Assembly (NCBI GenBank): GCA_037953745.1
Contig: JBAKBP010001418.1
Span: 1-64,000 of the forward strand
DNA: 64,000 bases
Direction: 5' to 3'
Origin: Lithodes maja
Lineage: Eukaryota; Arthropoda; Malacostraca; Decapoda; Lithodidae
The notes below the pieces were generated by a model. The model was not told the origin of the DNA, ran no database searches, and was given only the letters and a program-made list of their open reading frames with translations. Every line of letters starts with the position of its first letter. Position 1 is the stretch's first letter. The translations under genes were made by a program, and so were the position numbers. Shown here in pieces: positions 19,834 to 30,141 of this stretch.

Positions 19834-21291
19834 TCTTCCCTTCATATATGTTTACCTTGAATTAAGGAATATTTCAAAAACATAATAATAAATTCCTAAC
19901 ACTACAGTATGTTATATATGCGCCTCTACGCACAACTCATGTTATACAAATATATTACCTTAAAATGATATAGCCTATATCTTCTTTTCTCTTCATATGA
20001 CAAAAAAAAAAAAATATTAGTTAAGCATCATGAAACTAAAGATGATAATAATATATTTGACATTGACAGTTGCAGAAAATAATATAAGAAAAACAAGTAA
20101 CAATATTTAAAGTAGGTCTATTCAAGTTATATTAACAAACAAACACATAAATTGACAAGTAAACCGTTATAAGGTACTTGTAGCCTACTGTACAATCAAG
20201 CATATTAGTGACGGTAACTAAAGAAAATAGGTAGACCTTATAGCTAAGCCTCAAGAAACCAACGATAATATATATATATTTGATTCATATAATTGAAAGG
20301 ACTGGCTGACAACAACCCTAAGATAAATAATAAAATGAACAATGACATGTAAAACATAGGCCTAAGTAAAACAAAAACTTTAGGACACTGGTACTGTACT
20401 GTAAGACTAATAGTAACTAAAAACAACTTAAGAAAATATTTAGACCTTAATATTTAGCAAGAAACTAAAGGTACCAGTAACAGATATATTTGATTTATAT
20501 ATATGAAAAAACAAAATTAATATATAAGATAAGCAAGTGAAATTAACAAACATATAAATGAAATAAGTAATGAAAAAAAAAAACATTTACAATACTGGTA
20601 GGCTACTGTAAAATCAGGCATATTTGTAAGTTAAAAACTAGGAGTCATGGAAAAAATGTAAACTGGACTTTAAGCATGAAAATAACCAATTTTCAATAAA
20701 CTAAAGATAATAAAGTACAATTTATAAATATATAAATCAAATACAGTAGGGTCCCGCATAAAACGTGTTCGCATAAAACGAGTCTCGATTAAAACGACCG
20801 ACCTAAAATATTAATATTTAATATATTAAACGAAATATCGTCGCTTTGTACGAAATATAGTTCGCTTTGTACGAAATATAGTTCGCTTTGTACGAAATAT
20901 CGTCGCTTTGTACGAAATATAGTTCGCTTTGTATGAAATATCGTCGCTTTGTACGAAATATCGTTCGCTTTGTATGAAATATCGTTCGCTTTGTACGAAA
21001 ATTTTCGCTTACAGTGAACATTGACGATATTGCGCCACCAAAATGCTGTGTTCACATAAAACGAAATTCGCATAAAACGCCCTCGTTTATCGACCATAAA
21101 CTCGTTTTATGTGACACCCTACTGTATAAACAATGACCAAAATTCATATGGTACTGGTACTGTATATTTAAGCATACCAGTAGCTAACCTATAATTGACA
21201 GAGTAGCCAATACATTCAAAGTACTCCAGCATTGAACTACATATGCATATGGCAATTGCCCTTTTCCAGTATAACGAGCTATCTTTTTAAT
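19834..21291. other. Gypsy 3' non-coding region, AT-rich, with a MITE
   Basis: About 1.07 kb of very AT-rich sequence without a coding frame, plus the MITE at 20744-21124, lies between the integrase stop and the 3' LTR. Degenerate repeats of the type AACTAAAGATAATA are visible. It is long for a Gypsy 3' UTR. Confidence 0.6.
20744..21124. mobile_element. 381-bp TA-flanked MITE (copy 2)
   Basis: It has the same length and nearly the same sequence as 17874-18254, with flanking TA at 20742-20743 and 21125-21126. Its near identity to the other copy points to recent activity after the Gypsy insertion. Confidence 0.85.
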
Positions 21292-22803
21292 TTATGACAT
21301 CTCATAATCAGCAAATTTAACTGGAGGTTTGACAGTTCTTCCTGAACGACTTTGAATGTTATTGCTTACATTTGGACTCTCCTGAAACAAGTCTGAGGGA
21401 CTTTGACTGTGCTGCATATGTAAACTGGGCTGCATCTGGTCACTTGAGTCCTGGTCCATTGTGGATGAATAAGAGTTGTCCAGGAAGATGGTGTCACTAC
21501 CCTCACCAGCTTGTGCGTTGCCATCCAAAGAGTCTCTGATGTGCGTACAATTTCGTCGGTAGATACGGCCATTCACCTCCACAGTGTAGCTCCTTGGTGA
21601 CACTTTGGCCTTCACCACTGCTGGACTCCAATCACTATGGGGCTGCTGTGGGTGTGACTTCACTCTAACTGGTTGTCCTATAACTAGCTGAGGCAGGGGT
21701 TTAGCAGTGCGGTCATAATACTGTTTGGCCACACGTCGCCTGCGAACCAACTCCAATGGTATCTTTTCATGTACCTTCGGGTAGTAAGTATTTTCCTTGC
21801 ATGGTAAGAATGATCTTGTCCTCCATGACATCAATCTCTGGACCGGTGAGCTGTTTGTGCCTGGGGTAGGACTATTACGCCATTCCAAAATTGCCATCCA
21901 CATGTCCTTGTTCTCCTTCTTGGCTTTCTTCATAATATTCTTGATGATCTTGACCGCCGATTCTGCTTTACCATTCCCTCGGAGATGATGTGGACTACTG
22001 GTTACATGATTCACCTCCCAGGTGCTCAAGAAGTCTTTAAATTCCTTGGCCACAAAGTTTGTTCCATTATCAGTAACGATGACAGCTGGTGTGCCATGTG
22101 TAGCAAAAATGGGCTTGACTCTCTTAACTAATTCTTGTGATGACAGATCATTCAGTGGAGCTAATTCAATACAATCCGAGTAAAGGTCTACTACCACCAC
22201 ATAATTCTTTCCACACACTTCAAAACAATCAGCTGCTACACTCTGCCATGGTAGTTTTGGAATTGGATGAGTCATCATTGGCTCTTTTTGAAGAGCAGGC
22301 TGCGATTCTTGACACACGTTGCATTGTTTCACTGCTTCTGTGAGGTCTGCATTCATAGAGGGCCAATACATTATTTCTCTAGCTGTATTGGTTGTGTACT
22401 GTATTCCAAGATGTGCCGCATGAGCCCTTGATATCAATGTAGCTCTCATACACTAGGGGATAATGAGGCGTGTTCCCCTGTAAATAATACCATTTTGAGT
22501 CGACAATTCATCTCGGTAAGGCCAATACTCATGTACACATTGTGGTACTTCCATTTTGTTTTCTGGCCAGCCACTACTAATCACGTGCTGAAGTGTCACT
22601 AGCGAGTTGTCTCTCTTAGTTTCCAATCTTATCTTCTCTAGTCTCTGGTCTGTCACAAATAAAGCATCTTCTGGATTCACCTCCTCTAGTTCTGAAACAG
22701 TATCCTGCTCCTCCTTCATTTGGTAAATCAGATGATCTTCAGAGGAGGGTGTCACTACACAAGAAGGAAGAGCTGCACGGGACAGTGTGTCACTTATGTA
22801 CAT
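21292..22803 (-). pseudogene. Gypsy integrase with one nonsense codon
   Basis: It would insert the cDNA copy into host DNA. The segment from 22803 holds the end of RNase H (ISDTLSRAAL) and a linker; a TAG at 22453-22455 interrupts the frame just before the zinc domain. The HHCC module follows (AHAAHLG, CNVCQ), then the catalytic core: ADCFEV, IVTDNGTNF and HHLRGNGKAES supply the D, D and E. A C-terminal basic module (QPVRVKSHPQQ, ...YRRNCTHIRD) completes it. Except for the stop codon the frame is open to 21292. Confidence 0.85.
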
Positions 22804-24558
22804 TTTTGGTCCTGGCTGGTATACAACATTGAGGCTGTACTTTTGTAGTTTGAGTCATTCTCTGAAGGCGTTTTGGACTAGTGAGGATAGACTTCTTGAA
22901 TATTGTCATCAGAGGTTTATGATCTGATAAAACTGTCACTCTTTCCTTACCCAGGATATATTGTTCAAATCTCTGTTGCAAAGACGATGGCCAGGCATTC
23001 TTTTTCTATTTGTGCATAATTATGTTCTATTTTTGTTAAAGCTCTAGATGCATATGCAATGGGGTGACCCTCTTGTAGAACTACAGCACCTAAGCCAACC
23101 TCTGAACTATCACATTCCAGAGTTACGTCTTTGTTAACATCATAATACTTTAGCACAGGAGCTTGAGTGATGAGTTCTTTGATGTCCTTCAGAGCTTTCT
23201 CATGTTGAGGCAACCAGTCAAAGACAGCCTTTTGGTCCGTCAGTCGTCGTAGGGGTTCACATACTGAACTTAGCTGAGGTGTGAATTTTGACAAGTAATT
23301 GACAATGCCTAGTAGCCGCTGAACTGCTTGAATATTTGTAGGCTGCTGCATGTTGTTGATGGCTTCAACTTTGGCTGGATCAGGTCTTAGTCCATCGACA
23401 CCAAATATGTGACCCATGTATGCTACACTTTTCAAATTTTATTTCAGCTTCTTATTTAATTTCAAGCCACGCATACGGCATCTGTCCAACAAGGCTTTCA
23501 GCGCTTCATCGTGAGATTTTGTTGCTTCTTCATCTGTATCACCAGTTCCGTAAACAATTATGTCATCTGCAATTACTTCAACATTCACTAGACCCTCTAG
23601 GCATTCATCAAGGCGTCTCTGAAACTCTTCTGGGGCCGATATTATTCCAAACGGCATCCGTAACCAGCGATATCGACCAAAAGGTGTCCAAAATGTTGTC
23701 AAGTAGCTACTTTCCTCATCCAATAATACTTGCAGAAAGCCATCCTTGGCATCAACCACAGTAAAAACTCTGCCTTTACTAAGTCTCGGTGCTATATCTT
23801 CTACAACGGGAGTTGGATAGTGGTTACGCAGAATGGTTTTGTTCAAATGTAGTGGATCTAAGCATATTCTCAGTTTCCCTGGCTTGCGGACCACTACCAA
23901 ATTATTTATCCAAGGTGTAGGCTCTGTAACACTGGCTATGATTCCACTTCGTTCCAGATCTTTGAGTTTATCTTTCAGTTCTGATTTCAATGGTACTGGC
24001 ACTCGTGGTGGGTTGTTTTGCACTGGCTTAACATCTTTATCAATTTCAATGTGATACACTCCTGGCAATTTACCTAGACCTGAAAATATATCCTTGTATT
24101 CCTTTAGAAATTGTTCTTTGCCGCAAAGAAGTGTCACTGTTGTTTATCTGATTCTTGCCAAGGTGGTGTACACTTTCCTCATTGAAGCGGACCAGATTTA
24201 ATGCAGCGCTAGCTTTTCCAGACAATAATGACACAGAAGCTCCTTTCACTACTTCAAAATGTACTTTTCTTCTCACTCCTTCCACTTCACATACTAGCTT
24301 GGTTCTTCCTTCCGGTTTAACCACCATTTTGTTATCATAGAGCTTTAGTTTTGTGTTAGAAGGTGCTAGGGGCTCACTTGTTAGCTTTTCATAGTCATTT
24401 AATGTCAATGTACTGCATGTGGCACCTGTATCTAGTTGAAATTTCATTTTTCCCTTTATGCCTTCTAATGTTGCTCTGCAAAATATTGTTATTTTTTCAA
24501 ATTGCCAAATAGAGTACTGTATATACACTTTCATCACTGCTTCCTTCCTCAGATTCAT
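22790..24558 (-). pseudogene. Gypsy protease, reverse transcriptase and RNase H, frameshifted
   Basis: Protease: KFQLDTGATCSTL (about 24440). RT (24137-23439): VVVRKPGKLRICLDPLHLN, FTVVDAKDGFLQV, LRMPFGI and the catalytic ADDIIVYG. RT connection and RNase H (23435-22965): KVEAINNMQQPTN, TLECDSSEVGLGAVL-like stretch, YAQIEKECLAIVFA; the last part (22981-22790) has VLSDHKPL. At least four frame changes separate these pieces (near 24137, 23437, 22970 and 22820). The catalytic aspartates remain visible, so decay is mostly by small indels. Not functional. Confidence 0.85.
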
Positions 24559-25363
24559 TTTTCATCATGTGTACTTTAGAGGTTCTTTTGGCCTTGTTTT
24601 CTCCCATTCTAAACTTGCTGCTTCCCAACGTGGCTTTACACACCTTAGCAAAGTGGTTCATCTTGTGGCATTTATTACACTCTTGTCCATAAGCTGTGCA
24701 GTTCCCTTTTCTGTGTTGTCCTCCACAATAATTACAGTTTCTTTTAAAGCTAGCCTTATCCTTGTTTCTAGCTTCACTCTCTTTTCTCTTTGTGAACTGT
24801 ATTGTTTCAACATCACTGCGATCCATGGTTTTCAAATGAGAAGCCGAAACCTCTGTACTTCGGCACATGGATATGGCCTTATCTAAAGTCAACTCAGGTT
24901 CCCTTAGCAGTCACACTCTTGTACTGCTATCTCTGATGCCATACACAATCCTGTCTCGCACTAATTGGTCTTGCAGTTGTCCATATTCACATGTGGAGCT
25001 CAGTTCTCTAAGATCATCTAGGAATCTGTCAAACTTTTCATCTGTGCCTTGTATTCTGCAGTTAAAAATGTACCTCTCATATATAACATTCTTCTTTGGC
25101 TGAAAATGTGCATCTAGTTTCTGTATGATTGTATCTGGATCTTTTCTTTCTTCATCAGAAATGGGCAAATTCTTGAATACTTGTCTGCATTCCTTACCAA
25201 TTATGCTAAGCAGAGTGGCTACTTGTACTGGTTTGTCCTCCTTGTCGAGTTTACAAGCTTGCTGATAAAAGCCCCAGCTCTTCTTAAAGTCCATCCAATT
25301 AGCAGCAACATCCCCTGTCAGTTCTACCTTGCCAGGTGGTGGAATGAGTGAATGAGGGCCTGC
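24497..25363 (-). pseudogene. Gypsy gag: capsid and nucleocapsid with zinc knuckles
   Basis: The likely start is the ATG at 25361-25363 (MAGPHSLIPPPGKVEL). The capsid part (AANWMDFKKSWGFYQQAC ... FDRFLDDLRELSSTCEYG ... VRDRIVYGIRD) is typical of Gypsy gag with a retrotransposon-gag fold. A stop at ~24911 breaks the frame, which resumes at 24892 with two zinc knuckles (CNYCGGQHRKGNC and CNKCHKMNHFAKVC). The second is a standard C-x2-C-x4-H-x4-C. Confidence 0.8.
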
Positions 25364-25540
25364 CATTGTTGTTGTTGTTGTGGGTGTCTGGCGCCGCCGT
25401 CCGCCGATGATCTCCAAACTCTTCAAAACAGCCTTATAACACCTGCACACTGTTTTAAACTGTTTCTGTCCATGCTTGAAGTGTTCATCTCAGGTTTATA
25501 ATGTATATAGCTGCTGGCAGGAACTGTTACCCACGAGAAT

Positions 25541-25555
25541 TTACTTCTGACACCA
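25541..25555 (-). promoter_or_regulatory. Gypsy primer-binding site, tRNA-Leu-like
   Basis: In sense orientation TGGTGTCAGAAGT follows the 5' LTR directly. It fits the complement of a CCA-tailed tRNA-Leu 3' end (TTCTGACACCA). Which tRNA this host uses is inference. Confidence 0.6.
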
Positions 25556-25652
25556 TGTTTAAGAGTAGGGTGTATTGACAGGCAGGACACTTAAGAACTC
25601 TTTATTATCCTTCCGCGGTACAGTCTTCAATCTGGGACTACTTTACATAACA
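25556..25652 (-). repeat. Gypsy 5' LTR (97 bp)
   Basis: It has TG...CA ends and abuts the primer-binding site on its inner side. At 97 bp it is very short for a Gypsy LTR. Confidence 0.8.
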
Positions 25653-25663
25653 ATCATCTTCGG

Positions 25664-26075
25664 TGGTGATGGGCTGGTCTATCAGAGTGAGAACGGAGCG
25701 ATCTCTGCCATACCCATAGCTTACTCTGACTGTTCCTTTTACTTATATATTTTCTAGATCTCAAGTGACGGCGTCTCTTGCGTGGATTGACCTCCTAATC
25801 TACCAAGATTGGAAGCCAAAGCGTCACATCTTTCCTTTGCCCCTCAACTTTCTCTTCATAATTGCTGAGGGGTACAGGGCCCTGGGTGGGGCTTTGGTTT
25901 CCCGGGCGTTTCCGCACCCTCCTCAGCTCCCCGCCATGGAGTGGCTTCGGTCACCCAGGCTTTATTGTGGTCGGCAGGGAGGGTTCTGTGGGGGCGCTCG
26001 GTTATGGCCTTGGCCTTGCTCGGGGCCTTGGGGCTGTTCGGCCAGGCAGCTTGGGGAAAAACAACAACAACAACA
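25664..26075 (+). mobile_element. SINE-like element S1 with (AAC)n tail, 11-bp target duplication
   Basis: Direct repeats ATCATCTTCGG flank it (25653-25663 and 26076-26086). The 3' end is CCAGGCAGCTTGGGGAAAAA followed by (CAA)n. It is 5' truncated relative to the longer copy at 49981-50530, with which it shares its whole length. Its left flank abuts the Gypsy LTR. No tRNA-type promoter is seen in this part. Confidence 0.75.
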
Positions 26076-26086
26076 ATCATCTTCGG

Positions 26087-27134
26087 AGTTCAAGACTCGC
26101 CTCATAAAATCCTTGCGATAGTGCATCTTCATGTTCTGGATTACTCCCTGATCCATGAGCTGGATAATGCTGGTGACATGAGGGGGCAGGTAGACAGTGA
26201 AGATGTTTCCACTGACGAGTTCCGCTGCGGGGGGATGTGCTCTGCAGTTGTCCAAGATAAGGACGACCTTGGAGTCTTCAGGCAAGCCCTTTTTCTTGAG
26301 GTTAGCCTTAACAGCAGGGATGAAAATGTGGAAGAACCAGTGCTTGAATATGACACAGTCTACCCATGCATTACTCTGGTGATCATAGTGAACGGGAAGA
26401 TGAACAACATCCTTCAAACACCTCGGCTTGGCGAACTTCCCAATCACAAGCAACTTAATGCGATGCTTTCCTGAGGCATTTGCACAACACATAACTGTTA
26501 TGCGTTCCTTGTTTTGTTTGAAACCATGCGCAGCCTTTTCATTAGCACAAGCTAGGGTAGACCTAGGCAAACAACGCCAGAATAACCCGGTCTCATCAGC
26601 ATTGTAGATCTGTTCGGGCGTCAAGTCGTGTTCTAGAATAAGTTAATTGAATATTTCTTTGTACTCTGTTGCTGAGGTAACGTTGGCAGACAATTTTTCC
26701 CCACTAAGATCAAGCCTCCTTATCCCATGGCGAATCTTGAAGCGCTGTAGCCATCCTGAAGAAAAATTACAGGGCTCTTGTATACCCAACTTTGTATGGA
26801 ATTCACGCGCCATCTCCGTCACCAGTGGCCCAGAGATGCAGGCGCCCTCGGACCTTTTTAGCTTGAACCATTCAAATAGTGCGCGATCTAACTCCTCTAG
26901 CTTGGATTGTCGAAGCGTCTGCCTTTTCTCCAGAGCCTTGTTATCTTATGTCTTCGTGAAGAAAGTCTTGAGCTTTGCATACTGAGCCTTAACGTCGTAA
27001 ATAGTTGATGACGAACAACCAAATTCTTCCATTAGCGTGTGTCTGGACTCGTTCTTCTCCAGCCGTTGGCAGATCTCTAGCTTCTGCTTTAGGGTAAGCA
27101 CCTTACGCTTACGCTTCTCGGCAACCTTAGGCAT
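26087..27134 (-). pseudogene. Tigger transposase, N-terminal and catalytic part
   Basis: The ATG at 27132-27134 starts MPKVAEKRKRKVLTLKQKLE, a psq-type helix-turn-helix, followed by a CENP-B-type DNA-binding domain (LFEWFKLKR, GWLQRFKIRHGIRR). The DDE core has all three acidic residues: NADETGLFWR, LILDNCRAHP and LMDQGVIQNMK (D, D, D as in pogo-type enzymes). Two in-frame stops (near 26944 and 26644) break it. It runs to the SINE/Gypsy junction, and the C-terminus lies at 19060-19736. Confidence 0.88.
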
Positions 27135-27427
27135 GTTGTTGCCGAATAACTTGCCCAATAGTCCACTGATAACGGCACACAGAGGTGTAAATATGCGGCA
27201 CACGACACAGGGTTATGGCGGGTAGACGCGGCAGTAAGACTCTACCATAGTACCACCAGATGGCGCAGGGGTGCCAACCATGCGTAGCGCGCCACATTTG
27301 AAATATATTTTCGCCGATTTTCCTTATTTTTGATATTGTTTTACCATTATTTTGCCTGGGCCGATTTGTGCCGTTGTTTTGAGGGTGCCGTTGTTCTGAA
27401 TGCCGGATAAACGAGGGTCTACTGTAC

Positions 27428-27600
27428 AGTAATAATATTTTGTGTCATGCCCCAGCCAGGGTTCAAACCCAAGCCAGTAGTGCAGCACTCCAGCACCTAA
27501 GCCACTAGACCACTGAGGAGCTTAAAAGCACTGTAGTGGCTTCATTTGGAATTATATCCCATCCTCCACCACCCGCTCCGACTTGTGATCACGTAGCTAG
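27428..27600 (-). mobile_element. tRNA-derived SINE (copy 1)
   Basis: On the minus strand an A-box-like TGGTCTAGTGGCTTAGG (~27498-27514) is followed by a B-box GGGTTTGAACCC (27459-27470). The acceptor stem of a true tRNA is absent, and a body sequence (CATTTGGAATTATATCCCAT) extends outside, shared with copy 2. Confidence 0.7.
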
Positions 27601-27715
27601 ATACCGGTACCATGCACACAAACACTAGCAACTAAGTACTGTACTAGAGAAGGATACCGGTACTTGAAATCTGGGGCACATTGAAGGCCTCACTGAATAA
27701 ACAAGTAGAACCCTA

Positions 27716-27862
27716 ATAAATTAATATTTTATGTCATGCCCCAGCCAGGATTCGAACCCAGGCCAGTAGTGCAGCACCTAAACCAGTAGACCACCGAGGA
27801 GCTTAAAAGTAGTGGCTTCATTTGGAATTATATCCTATCCACCACCATCCGCTCCGGGTGGG
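27716..27862 (-). mobile_element. tRNA-derived SINE (copy 2)
   Basis: It has the same organisation as the copy at 27428-27600, with a good B-box (GGGTTCGAATCC in minus orientation, ~27750-27760). It has a short deletion in the AGTGCTGCACT region. The two lie in the same orientation ~270 bp apart. Confidence 0.7.
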
Positions 27863-27869
27863 TTATTAA

Positions 27870-28305
27870 CCCATTGGCTGCGGGAGAAGTTCTGGAACGT
27901 CCTGGTAATATATGGCAATTTACAGGCTCTTAAAGCCTCTTAAAGCCTGTGGGAACGAGTTTAATAGAGCGGGAGCGCGTGAGGCTCACCTCCGCTCTCC
28001 AGCACAGCTGCTGGGGCACCGAGACTCGGGCCTCATATCTCGCGAGACAATGCAGCGCTGCCAAAGACAAATGTAGCGCGACATTGCTCATAATTAGCGA
28101 ATATATGCCGATGTCTATTGTAGCACTGTGGGTGAATCCCGCGCGCTACATAGCTCGTTCTGGCGTCATTTTGAAGCGATTTTTGTTTAGTTTTTGGCTG
28201 AATACATTTTATTTCATTCAGACATTTGTTTAGTTATTCAGGAGTGCCTGAATGAGCCCTAATATAGCGGAAACAGTCGGAAATATGCCCGCAGCGTAAG
28301 TGGTA
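27870..28305. mobile_element. TTAA-flanked MITE with GGCTGCGGG ends
   Basis: TTAA lies at 27866-27869 and 28306-28309. The left end CCCATTGGCTGCGGG and the right end CCCGCAGCGTAAGTGGTA are imperfect inverted repeats. It carries no transposase. Confidence 0.55.
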
Positions 28306-28351
28306 TTAAACGACGCTTTCCTGCCCTGACATTCCTTGTCCAAGCGAGGTG

Positions 28352-28401
28352 CAAACCCCCCTCCCCTCCCCTCCCCTCCCCTCCCCTCCCCTCCCCTCCC
28401 C
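28352..28401. repeat. (CCCCT)n tract
   Basis: About nine CCCCT/CCCCTCC units occur in a row. It is simple sequence between the TTAA element and the DIRS element; the surrounding 28310-28770 holds nothing I recognise. Confidence 0.85.
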
Positions 28402-28840
28402 GGTTGAAAAAGTTGTCGGGAGCCAAAATTAAGGTACATTATAGGTAATATAGGTCTGTTGGAAAGAAGTGTTAAGTGCTTGTAAACTGTAGTGAAATGA
28501 ATAGGAGGAGGAGGTGTTGCATAACTCAGTGTAGCGTATAAATGAGAGACAAATAGAAACTGAGGGAAGCTAGACAAATTAAACTGGGAGTTCCAGCAAC
28601 TCCTTATCATATGCCTATGCGGCCTCCCCTGGGTACTGTCTGGTACCTGTTTGTGATTTAATATTAATGACTTGTACTTGGTTGGGTTAGAATTAAATTA
28701 CTGTAAATAAATTTTGACCTGAGTTACATGGGGGTTCTTGTATGTTTTAAGCATCCATGTACATACTGTATTGGGAGGTTTACCGACCCTCCCAATACCA
28801 AATGAGGTAAACCTCCTATTTGGTCGTAGCCTCGGAGTAT

Positions 28841-29120
28841 CCAACGTAGAGCTATATACTTATCGTATAATTCTGCTCCGCTCTAGAGCGGGCAATTATC
28901 GAAATCACTAGCGCGATAAAACGATAACATCTAGAGTAGCACCTTACTCTCTCTACTAGGTACGTTGTACATACTTTGGAGGCCACTATTTGAAAAGGAA
29001 AATAAGAAAATATTGATGAGAAAGAAGAGAAAATTACAGGATTTTAGGCCATCCTATCTAGCTCCTTCAGCCGTCTTGACGGATCCACCCCACTACCCGA
29101 CAAGGTTCATTGGGCATTCC
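28841..29120 (+). repeat. DIRS left inverted terminal repeat
   Basis: From ~28845 (CGTAGAGCTATA) to GGGCATTCC (29120) it is the inverted match of 37982-38262 with few changes. The outermost 28771-28840 is not in the other repeat but is complementary to 29186-29260. It contains the palindrome CCGCTCTAGAGCGG at 28878-28891. Confidence 0.88.
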
Positions 29121-29185
29121 CGGTATCAAGTTACAAGAGACAAGATTGGATGGGCAGGGGTACGGCGCGAGGGCGGGATACTATG

Positions 29186-29300
29186 ACGTTGGATACTCCG
29201 AGGCTACGACCAAATAGGAGGTTTACCTCATTTGGTATTGGGAGGGTCGTTAAACCTCCCAATTTAGTAGTAGCCTCTACGTTCCAACGTAGAGCTAGAG
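29186..29300. repeat. DIRS internal complementary region
   Basis: 29186-29260 is the reverse complement of 28773-28847 with about one mismatch in 75. 29261-29300 is the reverse complement of 38249-38283. Both element ends are thus represented, joined at AACCTCCCAATTTAGTAG. In the DIRS model this region templates the joining of the ends during cDNA circularisation. Confidence 0.85.
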
Positions 29301-30141
29301 TACCAAATTGGAGGCGGACATACAAGCTGAAAACACAAACTTTAGCCATTAGGTAATATCAGGACCATAAAAGACAGACTTAAACAAGAGAGTTTATATA
29401 AAAGAGTGTACTGACAGGTGCATATCAAGAGAGGTCAAGTACAGTCAAATCTTATGTAATGGTATATCTTAGCCTAAGACAAGAATGATGCATTTCATAA
29501 GGGATAATATGAATCCCCGGATGCCCCCCCCCCCCCCCACCCCCTGGAGCCTTCTGGAAGAAGGCAGGAAGAGTCAGAAAGGAAGGAATGACTTCAGACA
29601 GTTGCCGAAGAGGAGGACCGTACATGACGGGCTGATAATACATGAGGAGCATCAGTGACTAGCACGAAAAACCGGATGACCAAAACAAGTGAGATGTAGA
29701 AACATACAAGGTCATGGAGCATACACAAGATAAGAGAGGACATCAATATCTTAACCTAGTGAATCCGTAAACATAGGTGCAGGTATGGTTATAGTGCAGG
29801 AAGAACCCCCCCCCGTCCGTACAAAGCAGTAGTACCCATAATATAATGAGGGAAGACAGACACATATGGAAGAGGAGTACTGTACCGGAGGTACCGAGAA
29901 TACCTGAGCATATCCAGCGCGGAGCAACAGGACCCCCTGAAAAAACAGTAGCAGAAGGGGGTGCATACATAAAAATCAATATGTAGGAGACTTAAGACTA
30001 GAAATAATAAAACATCTTAGCCTAGGAAAGTCCTTAACCTTAAGTGCACATAAGGGAATATGAATAACGTGTCCCCCCCCCCCCTCTCCCCCCCAATAAA
30101 GGAAAAGGGACAAAAGACAGAGGGAATAGTGCAGGTAGACC
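29301..30141. other. DIRS 3' non-coding region with degenerate ~270-bp repeats and poly-C tracts
   Basis: Three blocks starting with CTTAGCCTA / CTTAACCTA / CTTAGCCTA (about 29468, 29751 and 30013) each lead into a poly-C run (29523-29540, ~29807, ~30073). The spacing is 262-283 bp. No coding frame of interest is seen. Confidence 0.6.

Larger units (their letters stand above)
19737..25652 (-). mobile_element. Ty3/Gypsy LTR retrotransposon inserted in the Tigger transposase
   Basis: It is flanked by 97-bp LTRs (19737-19833 and 25556-25652) that begin TGTTTAAGAG on the plus strand. A near-perfect 5-bp target duplication is present (ATCAC at 19732-19736, ATCAT at 25653-25657). Gene order on the minus strand is gag, zinc knuckles, protease, RT, RNase H, integrase, the normal Gypsy order. 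No env-like frame is seen. Several frameshifts and stops make it defective. A 381-bp MITE sits in its 3' region. Confidence 0.88.
16330..27424 (-). mobile_element. Tigger/pogo-type Tc1-mariner transposon, split by nested insertions
   Basis: The left end CATTAGAACCCCGTTTATCC (16330) is the inverted match of the right end, whose reverse complement begins CAGTAGACCCTCGTTTATCC (27424). Both are flanked by TA (16328-16329 and 27425-27426), the Tc1/mariner target. The transposase is on the minus strand in two pieces (27134-26087 and 19736-19060). Inserted into it are LINE-A copy 2, a Gypsy element and a SINE, which together account for most of the 11 kb. Confidence 0.85.

Noticed and set aside
27428..27862. 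Possible true tRNA genes on the minus strand
   Set aside because: A and B boxes are present but no paired acceptor stem, and the two copies share non-tRNA body sequence, so SINE is the better call.
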